Positions 7,487 through 16,513 of a DNA stretch of 64,000 bases are shown piece after piece (positions within the stretch are counted from its first letter, which is position 1; every line of letters begins with the position of its first letter). Location of the stretch: the NCBI GenBank assembly GCA_036496425.1, contig DASXLG010000248.1, positions 1 through 64,000 on the forward strand, read 5' to 3'. The notes below the pieces were generated by a model. It had not been told where the DNA came from and made no database searches. It saw nothing but the letters and a program-made list of their open reading frames with translations. This stretch comes from Terriglobia bacterium (GTDB taxonomy: Bacteria > Acidobacteriota > Terriglobia > 20CM-2-55-15). The translations under genes and the position numbers were made by a program.

Positions 7487-8230
7487 TCAGCCTGCGCTAA
7501 CCGCTCGTAAAACCGCTTCGACATCCGGCACAACCTTGGTCAAGCGGCCGCGCAGGCGCAGGGTTGCCTTGGTGTGCAGCTGCGAAACCCGCGATTCGTT
7601 GACTCCCAGGAGTGCGCCGATTTCCTTCATCGTGAATTCTTCGTAGTAGTAGAGCGACAGGACGAGGCGCTCTTTCTCGGGCAATTCTTCAATTGCGCCG
7701 GCGAGCATCGTCGTCAGTTCATTCGCTTCGAACTTGGTGTATGGGTCGTTGGTTCCGTCGTCCGGATAATAGTTGATGTAGTTGTCGCTGTCTTCGCTGT
7801 CGCCCAGGTTCTCGAACGAGCCGACCGTCAGACCGTGCAGCTGGTCGACAAGAGCGTGAAAGTTTTCGAGATCCTCGCCCATTGCCTCGCACACTTCTTC
7901 ATCGCTGGCGGGCCGGCCGAGCTTCTGGGTCAGTTCCGCGTAGGTTCTCTCCAGGTCCTTGCTCTTTTTGCGAAGCGAGCGGGGCGCCCAGTCGAGACTG
8001 CGCAGGCTGTCGAGGATGGCGCCGCGAATACGTACTTCGGCGTAAGTTTTAAACTTGATGTTCCGCTCCGGCTCGAACTTATCGATCGCGTCAAGCAGGC
8101 CGATGACTCCGGCGTTGACCAGATCGCGGATCTCAATGTTGCTGGGCAAGCGGACCGCGACGCGATGTGCGATATGTTTGATCAGCGGAAGCGATTCGTT
8201 GATGAGTGCGTCTCTCTCCAGTTCGGTCAT
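7487..8230 (-). CDS. fliA: RNA polymerase sigma-28 factor FliA
   Basis: A 247-residue sigma factor with regions 2 (NAGVIGLLDAIDKFEPERNIKFKTYAEVRIRG, split here for brevity), 3 and 4 (LPEKERLVLSLYYYEEFTMK followed by the ALLGVNESRVSQ helix-turn-helix). This is the FliA/WhiG type that transcribes late flagellar genes. It overlaps flhF by 4 bases (ATGA) with no flhG between them. Three FliA-type promoters can be read in this window, at 3764, 5666 and 63728, and the inhibitor flgM is 2 kb downstream. Confidence 0.95.
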   Translation of the reverse strand: MTELERDALINESLPLIKHIAHRVAVRLPSNIEIRDLVNAGVIGLLDAIDKFEPERNIKFKTYAEVRIRGAILDSLRSLDWAPRSLRKKSKDLERTYAELTQKLGRPASDEEVCEAMGEDLENFHALVDQLHGLTVGSFENLGDSEDSDNYINYYPDDGTNDPYTKFEANELTTMLAGAIEELPEKERLVLSLYYYEEFTMKEIGALLGVNESRVSQLHTKATLRLRGRLTKVVPDVEAVLRAVSAG

Positions 8231-9378
8231 ATGACAGGCTCCAGGGGTAGGACATAATGCGACAGCTCGTCCGCGACGGGAAACACCAGGTCTTCCGGCA
8301 CGCGCTGCCCGTTAGTCAGATAGGACACAGCAAGGTCGTTGCGGAGCAGATCTCCGGCCAGAGGACCTTTTGAATCGGTTTCATCGATCTTCGTGAAGAT
8401 CACGCTATTCGGTCTGAAGCGCTGAAACCGGGAAACAATTTTTGTAATGTCTTCGGAACGCGTTGTGGCGCTGATGACGAGTTGCACTTTCGCATCTGCC
8501 GTTGCCGTTACCGTTTCCAGCTTATTCAGCCGGGCAAGATCCGAAGGACTCGAACCGGGAGTGTCGATCAGAATGAGGTCGCGGTCGTCCAGACCCGCCA
8601 CCAGATCTTTCAGCGTGGCGACATCAGCGCAGCTGTAGGTCGGAACGCTGAGCAATTCACCGAACCGGCTCAACTGTTCCTGGCCGCCGACGCGGAACAG
8701 GTCCGTCGAAATCAGCGCGACTTTCTTTTTCATTCTCACCGCCGCATGACCGGCGATTTTCGCGATGGTCGTGGTCTTTCCGACGCCCGTCGGTCCCACA
8801 AATACGCTGACCATCCGGGTGCGGGCCTGCAGTTCCGCCGGCGGCGCAATCACAATCTGATCCGCAAGCAGACGGCGGACTCGATCGCGCAATTCCGTAG
8901 GAGCCGGGTTGCCGCGGGCTCCCGTCGAGATGAGGTGATCGGCCAGATCCGCTTCGATGCCCTGCCGAAGCAGCTCGGCATAAACCCCGCCGTTTTCAGA
9001 TCTGGCGGGAATCGCCTTGCTGAATGAACGGAACGATCTTTTCAGCTCGCTGATCTCATCGATCAACTCATCCATGCGCGCGTCGCGGACCGGCGCCGGA
9101 GTAGCGGGGGAAATCAGGGGTCGCACCCCTAATTCCTTGGAAATAGGGGAAGAAACCACAGGAAGCACCGAAGGCACATGCGCTTTCTGCGCTTCCAGTG
9201 GTTTCGTTTCTTCTTCCAGAGCTGCCGTAATTTCCCAGGCTTCCTTCTTGAACAATCCAAATCCGCTGCGTTCCGCAACCGACCGGGTGTTCAGGATAAG
9301 TGCATCGCTGCCGAGGTCCCGTTTGACGTCTTCCAGACCCTCTTGCAACGATCGATTCCTGTAGGTTTTGACTTTCAT
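8227..9378 (-). CDS. flhF: Flagellar biosynthesis GTPase FlhF
   Basis: A 383-residue SRP-type GTPase. The start MKVKTYRNRSLQEGLEDVKR is typical. The G domain has the P-loop GPTGVGKTTTIAKIAG (around residue 195), STDLFRVGGQEQLSRF, LIDTPGSS and TKIDETDSKG. FlhF sets number and place of flagella. The ATG at 9378 overlaps the flhA stop (ATGA); an open extension to 9516 lies inside flhA and is not used. The usual partner flhG (MinD-like) does not follow; fliA does. Confidence 0.95.
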   Translation of the reverse strand: MKVKTYRNRSLQEGLEDVKRDLGSDALILNTRSVAERSGFGLFKKEAWEITAALEEETKPLEAQKAHVPSVLPVVSSPISKELGVRPLISPATPAPVRDARMDELIDEISELKRSFRSFSKAIPARSENGGVYAELLRQGIEADLADHLISTGARGNPAPTELRDRVRRLLADQIVIAPPAELQARTRMVSVFVGPTGVGKTTTIAKIAGHAAVRMKKKVALISTDLFRVGGQEQLSRFGELLSVPTYSCADVATLKDLVAGLDDRDLILIDTPGSSPSDLARLNKLETVTATADAKVQLVISATTRSEDITKIVSRFQRFRPNSVIFTKIDETDSKGPLAGDLLRNDLAVSYLTNGQRVPEDLVFPVADELSHYVLPLEPVI

Positions 9379-11405
9379 TGTCCGGCAACTCCAAGAGAGA
9401 CAATCTGAATATTCGGCGGAATGTCGTTCGGCGAAATCACCGAGAGCTGCGGCATGAACCGCTCGATCAGCTTCCGCATGTGGAATCGCAGTCCGCTGGA
9501 GCACAACAAGGTCCATTGCGACGACATCGTTTTCTGGCAGGCCTCGGTCAGGATTCTCACCAGCTGTTCGAACGTGTTGGCATCCACGGCCAGGTACGTC
9601 CCGGCATCATTGCGGATGACCGCCTTGTTCAACCGTTCTTCCCAGTGCGGCGCCAGCGTAATCACGGGCAGTTCGCCGCTGTCGTTCGCAAGTCCTTTGG
9701 TGATCGACCGGTTCAGCGCGCCGCGGGTGACTTCCGTGAGCGTGACGTGATCCTTGGTCTGGGTTCCGTAATCCGCAAGCGTCTCGAAAATCGTGACCAG
9801 GTCGCGAACCGAGACTTTCTCGCGCAGCAGGTTCTGCAGCACTTTCTGGATCTCGCCGATGGAGAGGGTCTTCGGTACAAGTTCTTCAATCAGCTTGGGA
9901 TGCGTTTCCGCGACATAGTCGATGAGGGCTTTCACTTCCTGGCGGCCGAGCAGCTCGAAGGCATGGCCGCGGATCGTTTCCGTCAGGTGGGTGGCCAGCA
10001 CCGTCGCCGGATCGACCACCGTGTAATTCATCAGCTGTGCGCGATCGCGGTTTTCCCTGGTGATCCACACCGCCGGCAATCCGAATGTCGGCTCGTTGGT
10101 CGGTGTTCCGTCGATCCTGTCCGTAACGTTGCCTGGATCGATGGCCAGAAACTTGTCTGCGGCCAGCTCGCCGCGGGCGATTTCGACGCCCTTCAGCAGA
10201 ATCGCATACTGGCGCGGACCGAGTTTCAGGTTGTCTGTAATATTGACGGGCGGCACGATCACGCCCATATCCTGCGCAATCTGCTTCCGGATCGAGCGGA
10301 TCCGGTTCAGGAAATCGCCGCCTTGCTGGACATCGACCAGGCCGATCAGGCCGTAGCCGATCTCGACCGCAAGACTGTCGATCTTGAGGAACGATGTCGT
10401 TTTTTCGGCCGCCGCGTCATCCTTGACCGGCGCATCCGTGGCCGGCTCGCTCGCGCGTTCCTTCGCGGCCTTCGCCAGCGTGAAAGCGATGAAGCCCAGG
10501 GTACCGGCGAGGAAAAAGAACGAGAACTTCGGAAAGCCCGGAATCAAACCCAGGCCCCCGACAATGCCGGCTCCGAAGAAAACCGGCTTCGGATTCGAAA
10601 ACAGCTGCATCGAAACGTTTTCGCCCATGCTGACGTCGGAGGCCGAACGCGTTGTTACCAGGCCGCCGGCGATCGAAATCAGGAGCGAAGGAATCGCGGT
10701 GACGAGGCCGTCACCGATCGTCAGAATCGTGAACGTGGTCAGGGCCGTCACCACCGGCATTCCGAACTGGAAAACCCCGATGAACAAACCGCCGATAATA
10801 TTGATCAGCGTGATGAGAATCGAAGCCATCGCATCACGCTGCGTGAATCGGATGGCGCCATCCATGGCGCCGTAGAATTCGGCTTCCTTGCCGATCTCCG
10901 CCCGTCTTTCCCGCGCTTCCTGCTGGTCGATGATCCCCGCATTCAGGTCCGCGTCGATCGCAAGCTGCTTGCCCGGCAACGCATCCAGCGTAAACCGTGC
11001 CGTCACTTCCGAAATACGGACCGCTCCATGGTTGATCACGACATACTGGATCACGATCAAAACCAGGAAAATGATGATGCCTACTGCATAATTCCCCCCG
11101 ACGACGAACTGTCCGAAAGCCCGGATCACATCCCCCGCAGCAGACATTCCCTGGCTGCCGTTGAGAAGAATGAGCCGCGACGACGCGATATTCAGCGAAA
11201 GCCGGAGCAGTGTCGTCATCAGAAGGATCGAAGGGAACGAAGAAAACTGAACGGGCTTGAGTAAATAGACCGCCGACAAAAGAATGACTACAGATAGCGT
11301 GATATTTGCCGATATCAGTATATCGAGAACGATCGTCGGCAGCGGGATGAGCACCGCGATCAGGATAATGATGATTGCAATCGGCATTGCGATCTGAGAC
11401 TTCAT
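9375..11405 (-). CDS. flhA: Flagellar biosynthesis protein FlhA
   Basis: A 676-residue export-gate protein: about eight N-terminal membrane helices, the conserved FHIPEP-type loop region (LRLSLNIASSRLILLNG; ARFTLDALPGKQLAIDADLN), and a C-terminal cytoplasmic domain that binds export chaperones. I choose the ATG at 11405, directly before the first membrane helix; the frame stays open upstream to 11603 but that stretch has no family similarity. A perfect sigma-54-type promoter ends only about 15 bases upstream, so the leader would be very short. In most genomes flhB precedes flhA; here it is 42 kb away. Confidence 0.96.
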   Translation of the reverse strand: MKSQIAMPIAIIIILIAVLIPLPTIVLDILISANITLSVVILLSAVYLLKPVQFSSFPSILLMTTLLRLSLNIASSRLILLNGSQGMSAAGDVIRAFGQFVVGGNYAVGIIIFLVLIVIQYVVINHGAVRISEVTARFTLDALPGKQLAIDADLNAGIIDQQEARERRAEIGKEAEFYGAMDGAIRFTQRDAMASILITLINIIGGLFIGVFQFGMPVVTALTTFTILTIGDGLVTAIPSLLISIAGGLVTTRSASDVSMGENVSMQLFSNPKPVFFGAGIVGGLGLIPGFPKFSFFFLAGTLGFIAFTLAKAAKERASEPATDAPVKDDAAAEKTTSFLKIDSLAVEIGYGLIGLVDVQQGGDFLNRIRSIRKQIAQDMGVIVPPVNITDNLKLGPRQYAILLKGVEIARGELAADKFLAIDPGNVTDRIDGTPTNEPTFGLPAVWITRENRDRAQLMNYTVVDPATVLATHLTETIRGHAFELLGRQEVKALIDYVAETHPKLIEELVPKTLSIGEIQKVLQNLLREKVSVRDLVTIFETLADYGTQTKDHVTLTEVTRGALNRSITKGLANDSGELPVITLAPHWEERLNKAVIRNDAGTYLAVDANTFEQLVRILTEACQKTMSSQWTLLCSSGLRFHMRKLIERFMPQLSVISPNDIPPNIQIVSLGVAGQ

Positions 11406-11419
11406 GACGGCCTCGATAA

Positions 11420-11435
11420 AGCAAGCGCGGTGCCA
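11420..11435 (-). promoter_or_regulatory. Sigma-54-type promoter in front of flhA
   Basis: Minus strand TGGCACCGCGCTTGCT, with GG and GC separated by exactly 10 bases; it fits the consensus TGGCAC-N5-TTGCW throughout. The expected start point is about base 11410, five bases from the chosen flhA ATG. The rest of the 11406-11682 gap shows nothing else. Confidence 0.75.
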
Positions 11436-11682
11436 ACCTGCAGAATTTGCCTGGCCCAGCTTCAGGCGGGCGCCATAAATACCGCAACTACAGTCAGATA
11501 GAGCAAATCTCGCTTCATTTCCCGAGCCCGGGAAAATACCGAACCCGCTCACGAAAGGCAGCTTTCCGACGGTCTCGCTGTCAGTATTGTGACGCACGCA
11601 CAAAGCAGATCTGCCTTTTGTGCCTTTTGAGGCTAAACTCCCCGTTCACTACCAGGAGAATGCGTCGGATTTGTGACAGCCG

Positions 11683-12198
11683 CTAATCGGCTTCGGATTT
11701 TATGGGCCTGTCGAAATGAAAGGAGCTGTAACGAAGAATCCAGATCGCCACGGCAAGTGCAACAACCGTTGCGGCAATGAGTCCGAGCTCGACGAGCATA
11801 TTGTGGAATTGGGCGGGGTTGCCTTCCTGTTTCGTCGATGTCGCCGTAATGACCAGCATCCGCCGGATGCCGGCGATGATACCTATAATAAGGAACGGTT
11901 CAGCCCTGAGAATGTGAGATTCCAGCGACACCGCGACTGTATAGACAATCTCCATCGTCATCATCACCAGAAGCACGACATTGAGAATCTCGATCGCATG
12001 GTCTTCGATTCCCGGCGGCCCCAGCAGCACAGCCTGGCTGAGGTCATAAACGCCGGAATAAAGAAGCGATACGGCAATCAGGACTAACGCGATGCCGATC
12101 AGCACCAGTACAGCGCTCTCCGACATGCCAAGTAGATGAGCCGCCCGCAAGGGCCACGATTTGGATCGCGAATTACCGGCGTGCCTGTCTTCAGCCAT
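11683..12198 (-). CDS. PsiE-family membrane protein
   Basis: A 171-residue protein with four predicted membrane helices (about residues 27-48, 70-90, 100-115 and 140-160) and the segment EILNVVLLVMMTMEIVYTV ... EPFLIIGIIAGIRRMLVITA, which matches the phosphate-starvation-inducible PsiE family. The biochemical role of the family is unknown. It stands alone, same strand as flhA, and marks the start of non-flagellar DNA. Confidence 0.75.
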   Translation of the reverse strand: MAEDRHAGNSRSKSWPLRAAHLLGMSESAVLVLIGIALVLIAVSLLYSGVYDLSQAVLLGPPGIEDHAIEILNVVLLVMMTMEIVYTVAVSLESHILRAEPFLIIGIIAGIRRMLVITATSTKQEGNPAQFHNMLVELGLIAATVVALAVAIWILRYSSFHFDRPIKSEAD

Positions 12199-12305
12199 GG
12201 CCGGATTGTAACGGCATTATCCTGCGCGGCCAAGAACGAACCTTTCATAGACCGGCTTCGCGGTTTCTCGCCTTAGAATCATTAAGAACGGGGAGGCCAC
12301 AGCCT

Positions 12306-12614
12306 ATGGACGACAGAAAGGTTCCGACGATCGAAGCCCTTGATGCCGCATTTAAAGCACACCAGACAAAGAAGGTTGAAGATCGCGAGAAAGAAGCGGC
12401 CTGGTTTCTCGGCGCGATCAACAAATCAGATCCCTTGAAGCGAGAGATCTTACAAGTACTGCAGTTGATGAGAAATCAGGCCGGCATGGACCCGGAAAAG
12501 TTCGTGATGTCCCCCGACGACATTTCGCAATGGATTTTGCAAATCTCCGCTAGATTCTTTTTCATTGGCTGGGAGGCGCGTGGGGCTACGAACGACCAGC
12601 GGCGGGTCCACTAA
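12306..12614 (+). CDS. Hypothetical protein, 102 aa
   Basis: A soluble, mostly helical protein starting MDDRKVPTIEALDAAFKAHQ behind GGGAGG at the normal distance. It has a hydrophobic C-terminal part (WILQISARFFFIGWEARG). I do not recognise a family. It stands alone between the psiE-like gene and an orphan antitoxin. Confidence 0.5.
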   Translation: MDDRKVPTIEALDAAFKAHQTKKVEDREKEAAWFLGAINKSDPLKREILQVLQLMRNQAGMDPEKFVMSPDDISQWILQISARFFFIGWEARGATNDQRRVH

Positions 12615-12741
12615 ATCGGCAGTAGATCGATGAGGCTGCCTGCGGCCTGGGCCAACGGCTTAGGCTTCATTCGTCAAAAGGAGCGCTTTCATGCGGCGGC
12701 ACATTGCACGATCATTGCGTTTCAGCGCAACAGAACCAGGG

Positions 12742-13023
12742 TCACGTGCGTTTCCGCTGCCGCCACGGACGCACACTGATCGCATTCCTCCGGTCGGCGC
12801 GCTCCTGCGTTGCCAGCTCAGCCTCACTAATTTCGCCCAATTCGTGCTCGTAAGCTTCGACGGCCGCGGCAAGGGAGCGGAGCCGCCGTTCTTTCGCTGC
12901 CCGCTCTGCGAGCGCCAGATTCACCCATCCACTCAGCGAAGCCACACGGCCTTCCGTGACCGCCTGGTTGGCAGCCTCGATCAGCTCGGAATCTACCGTC
13001 ACCGTCATGCGTTCCTTGCTCAT
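12742..13023 (-). CDS. Orphan ribbon-helix-helix antitoxin
   Basis: A 93-residue protein, MTVTVDSELIEAANQAV ... SGWVNLALAERAAKERRLRS, the pattern of RHH antitoxins usually encoded directly upstream of a PIN-domain (VapC) toxin. No PIN gene follows: the next bases downstream on this strand lead into the opposite-strand gene ending at 12614. The toxin appears to have been lost. The start could be the M at residue 6. Confidence 0.7.
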   Translation of the reverse strand: MSKERMTVTVDSELIEAANQAVTEGRVASLSGWVNLALAERAAKERRLRSLAAAVEAYEHELGEISEAELATQERADRRNAISVRPWRQRKRT

Positions 13024-13198
13024 GTCGGGATACTAACAAAAGTATGACATTTATCCGATGCGTGGAGATCGCGCCATAGGCCTTCCGAACTCTCGGGTTT
13101 ATCAATTTACTCCCCGCCCAGCCACGAACCCGGGTCTTTCGCACACAACTGGTTAACAGCCGCGGCGTTCCACGCCGCTTTTTGGCTATTGCCGGCAC

Positions 13199-15811
13199 TC
13201 ACTCGCCGGTACGTAGAATGCGCATGGGATCCATGGTCGCGGCGCGCCACGCTGGAATCAGCACCGCACCACAGCCGACCACAGCCAGCGCGATCATTGA
13301 AGATGTCAGCGAAACGGGACTCCACAGGCTGCTCTCCGTCCAGGCAGCGATTGGACGATGGAGTATCGCGACGAGCGCCAACCCAACGCCCATTCCCAGC
13401 GCAATTGTCATCATTGCGGATGTAAAGATCTCACGGAGAATACGCGCATTTGATGCGCCCAATGCCATGCGCAGCGCAAACTCTCGCGTGCGCAGTGAAA
13501 CGGCACATGAAACGACACTGTACATGCCGACAGCGGCGAGAGCGAGAGCCAACGCCGCACACGCCGAGAACAGATATGCGGAGAACTGCTGACTAGCCCA
13601 CCCATTTTCCCAAAGCCTTTCTTCGAGACTCGAGTTACCCATAAGAGGTTGGTCAGCATTTATTTCTGCAACCTTCCGTTTCAGTTCCTCGGCAATTCCT
13701 TCGGGCGCTCCAGACGTTCGGACGAGGAGCAAGACGGCACCTAACGCCCGTAACGAGTAAGGCACATAAACCTCTGGCAACACCGGTCTTCTGAGACCAT
13801 CGTTGCGTACATCACCGATGACACCGACAATCTCAATCTGATCGTTGGCAGGCGACTTCGTCGATCCATCCCAGTTCTTAGCCAAGACGGCGAGCCGTAC
13901 TCGTTGTCCTATCGGATTGCCATTCGGCCAATATCGCCGTGCCAACGTCTCATTGATCAGGCCGACGTACGCGCGACGACGGTCCTCCGTGTCCGTCCAG
14001 ATTCGCCCGGCGCGAATCGGCACTTGGATCGTCGGGAAATATTCTCGGCTAACTTCCTCGGTTACGACCTCCTGGTCGGCGTTCGAGACGCCAGGAATCT
14101 CGATGAGGCTTCGCCTTGGCACGACAGGCGGCGGCGGTTGAGGCCCAAGAAGAGCGGCAGACTCAACACCTGGCACGCTGACAGCCGCACTCCTGAGCCG
14201 CTCCGCATAGTCCGCCATTTCTTGCGTTCCAACTGATCCGCGAAGCGTCCCGGTAAACACGGCAACGTTTTGAGGGTTGTAGCCAAGCGGCGCAGTCGTG
14301 AGCTCGACAAGCGTCCTCAGCGCAGCTCCGGCAGCGGCCAGCAGAACGACAGTTGCCGCACATTGGACCAGTGTCAGGAGACGATGAGTGCGTGCCGTGC
14401 CCCTCCTACCAACCTCGCTTCGGCCGCCCACACCACTCAGCTTCGAACGTGATAGGGCCAACGCTGGTGATAGCCCTGCTGCTAATCCAGCAAGCACCGC
14501 AACCACAGCGGCGAACACCAGAACACGAATGTCGATGGTGATAGCCATCTCCCAGGGAATGAGACCAGGGGGAACCCACGCGATGATCACAGCGAGCAAC
14601 CCATACGCGACGGCGACGCCAAAGACGCCACCGGTCATCGACAATACGAGGGACTCCGTGAGCAATTGCTGCAGAATCCGTCTCTGCGAGGCGCCGACGG
14701 CGCGCCGCACCGCCAATTCGTATCGCCGCTGAATTCCCCGCCCGATGAGGAGAATCGATACGTTGGCGCAGCCAATCACGAACAGCAATGTCACCGCACC
14801 TAACAGAATTCCCAGCATGTTGTGCAGGTTGCCTGCTTCATAATCGCGCAACGTCGTCAGGCTCACCCTCACGTCCCGCCGGCCGCCTCTGCTCTTGGCG
14901 GGATCAAACTGTTGTTGTTGAACCAACGCCTGCAACTCCGCAGTCGCCGCCGCTGTCGATACACCAGGCCGAAGGCGTAGCAGGGTCAGGGTCGAACGCT
15001 GGCCATTGTTGGAGGGATACGGTATATAGAAAGCAACATTACTGAATCTGAATCGCTCGGGCATGACGCCGATGATGGTGTACGGCTGGTCGTCCACCTG
15101 AAGGGTACGGCCGATTACATTGGACGCGCCGGCATAGTGCGTTTGCCAATAGCGATAGCTCAAGACCACGACGGGTGCCGAATCGCTTGTCGGCGAAGCC
15201 TCAAGAGACGAGTCGTCCGTGAATGTACGCCCGACGAGCGGTGGCACGCCCAGCATTCGAAACACGTTCTGCGAAAGCTTTCCTGCTTGAACCATGTCGG
15301 GTATGCCTTCATTTTTCGTCCACACCCAGGACGTCTCCCATAAGATGACGGCATCCAGCGATCGCGCTTGTCTCAATAAATGAGCCTGGTCGCCTGTGAG
15401 AAAGGTGCGCATGGACGGCCCGGCTCCCTCTGCTTGCGACATGACAACTAAACGGTCTGCGCCGGTATATGGATAGGGATTCAAAACGAGACCTTCGACC
15501 GCACTGAATACAGCCGTCGCCGCACCAATACCGAGCGCAAGAGACACAATCGCTCCGGCGGCATAGCCGGGATTCCTCGTCAGCGTTACGAACGCATAGC
15601 GCAGGTCCTGCCGCAGTTGGTCCAGCCATGTCCATCCCCAAACCTCACGGCTGGACTCTGTTATGAGCGAGATATTCCCGAACTCGCGGCGTGCCTGCCG
15701 CAACGCTTCGTCCCGCAGCAGGCCCGACTCCATCAATTCGTCGGTCCGCTCGGCGATGTGTGCAGCAATCTCCACCTCAACTTCGCGCCGTCTTTGCCAA
15801 AACCAATTCAT
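13199..15811 (-). CDS. ADOP-type ABC transporter permease (FtsX/MacB-like)
   Basis: An 870-residue protein with the N-terminal segment typical of the acidobacterial duplicated orphan permeases (HIAERTDELMESGLLRDEAL, RREFG), then an FtsX/MacB layout: helix, large periplasmic domain, three helices, a second such half, and three C-terminal helices ending with IPAWRAATMDPMRILR. Such permeases usually lack a neighbouring ATPase. It overlaps the upstream padR gene by 4 bases (ATGA), the usual PadR-ADOP pair. The substrate is unknown. Confidence 0.9.
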   Translation of the reverse strand: MNWFWQRRREVEVEIAAHIAERTDELMESGLLRDEALRQARREFGNISLITESSREVWGWTWLDQLRQDLRYAFVTLTRNPGYAAGAIVSLALGIGAATAVFSAVEGLVLNPYPYTGADRLVVMSQAEGAGPSMRTFLTGDQAHLLRQARSLDAVILWETSWVWTKNEGIPDMVQAGKLSQNVFRMLGVPPLVGRTFTDDSSLEASPTSDSAPVVVLSYRYWQTHYAGASNVIGRTLQVDDQPYTIIGVMPERFRFSNVAFYIPYPSNNGQRSTLTLLRLRPGVSTAAATAELQALVQQQQFDPAKSRGGRRDVRVSLTTLRDYEAGNLHNMLGILLGAVTLLFVIGCANVSILLIGRGIQRRYELAVRRAVGASQRRILQQLLTESLVLSMTGGVFGVAVAYGLLAVIIAWVPPGLIPWEMAITIDIRVLVFAAVVAVLAGLAAGLSPALALSRSKLSGVGGRSEVGRRGTARTHRLLTLVQCAATVVLLAAAGAALRTLVELTTAPLGYNPQNVAVFTGTLRGSVGTQEMADYAERLRSAAVSVPGVESAALLGPQPPPPVVPRRSLIEIPGVSNADQEVVTEEVSREYFPTIQVPIRAGRIWTDTEDRRRAYVGLINETLARRYWPNGNPIGQRVRLAVLAKNWDGSTKSPANDQIEIVGVIGDVRNDGLRRPVLPEVYVPYSLRALGAVLLLVRTSGAPEGIAEELKRKVAEINADQPLMGNSSLEERLWENGWASQQFSAYLFSACAALALALAAVGMYSVVSCAVSLRTREFALRMALGASNARILREIFTSAMMTIALGMGVGLALVAILHRPIAAWTESSLWSPVSLTSSMIALAVVGCGAVLIPAWRAATMDPMRILRTGE

Positions 15812-16146
15812 GACCTTACCGGCTTCATGACTCGTGCTATGCCTTCAAGCATCCGCTCGAAGCTTGATGTCTCGCTTTCAAGGTGTTTTCTGCCCAAAGC
15901 CGTGATTTTGTAAATGCGAACACGGCGGTTGTGTGCAGACAGCCCCCATTCCGCAGCAACTGCCTTAGCCTTGAGCATCCGCTGGAGCGCCGGATACAGG
16001 GAACCTTCTTCGACCTGAAGCAGATCGCCGGACAGTTGCTTGATGCTCTGCACCAGTGCGTAACCGTGAGACGGGCCGCGTCGAAGAATCTGAAGGACCA
16101 TCATCTCCAACGCGCCGGGGAAAAGATCGCGTTCGGAATCACTCAT
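15808..16146 (-). CDS. PadR-family transcriptional regulator
   Basis: A 112-residue PadR protein: MMVLQILRRGPSHGYALVQS, LLQVEEGSLYPALQRMLKAK and a winged-helix YKITALGRKHLE. These are the helix-turn-helix and wing of the family. I choose the ATG at 16146 because the alternative at 16176 lies inside a 28-bp palindrome that looks like its own operator. It is cotranscribed with the permease and probably represses both genes. Confidence 0.9.
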   Translation of the reverse strand: MSDSERDLFPGALEMMVLQILRRGPSHGYALVQSIKQLSGDLLQVEEGSLYPALQRMLKAKAVAAEWGLSAHNRRVRIYKITALGRKHLESETSSFERMLEGIARVMKPVRS

Positions 16147-16148
16147 AA

Positions 16149-16176
16149 TTGTTTGCTCTAGGCCTAGAGTAAACAA
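16149..16176. promoter_or_regulatory. 28-bp palindrome, likely PadR operator
   Basis: Centre between 16162 and 16163 with core CTCTAGGCCTAGAG and outer arms TTGTTT/AAACAA; one mismatched pair. It lies directly before the padR ATG and directly downstream of a TATACT -10-like hexamer, a good place for autorepression. Confidence 0.65.
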
Positions 16177-16513
16177 GTATAAATGCAGAGGTCAAGCACG
16201 ATTGGAGCAAAAGCCTGGAAATGCCGGCTGCACACTCGGCCTGCGCGATGGGCAGGAATGAGACCAGCCGCGAAAGACACCAGTACAGGGAGGAGGCCTG
16301 ACGCCAGCTGTGGAAGGCAGTATGTAATGAAAGCAGAATGGATATCAAGCCACATTGGACTTTAGATCAATTTCCAGGTTTAAGGGCATTGACGTGGATT
16401 GCGGACACGGGATGTCGTGTGACAGAAGCGGACTTCGTGGCAATTCCGATGGGATTGCCAGACCTTGTGGCGTTCGCTTGACGTTCAAGCCTGTTTGGAA
16501 AAAGAACCGCCAT
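16177..16513. other. Intergenic region with a possible permease relic
   Basis: No intact gene. The minus strand at about 16220-16320 reads GLLPVLVSFAAGLIPAHRAG, resembling the last helix and IPARRA motif of FtsX permeases, so it may be the remains of another ADOP gene. Nothing else was seen. Confidence 0.3.

Noticed and set aside
9378-11264. A 628-codon open frame on the plus strand, antisense to flhA
   Set aside because: It is the mirror of a GC-rich gene; its composition (very rich in R, D, H, Q) has no protein-like motifs, while flhA on the other strand is unmistakable.
12660-12741. Remains of a PIN toxin downstream of the orphan antitoxin
   Set aside because: The stretch is too short and no PIN motif could be read on the minus strand.
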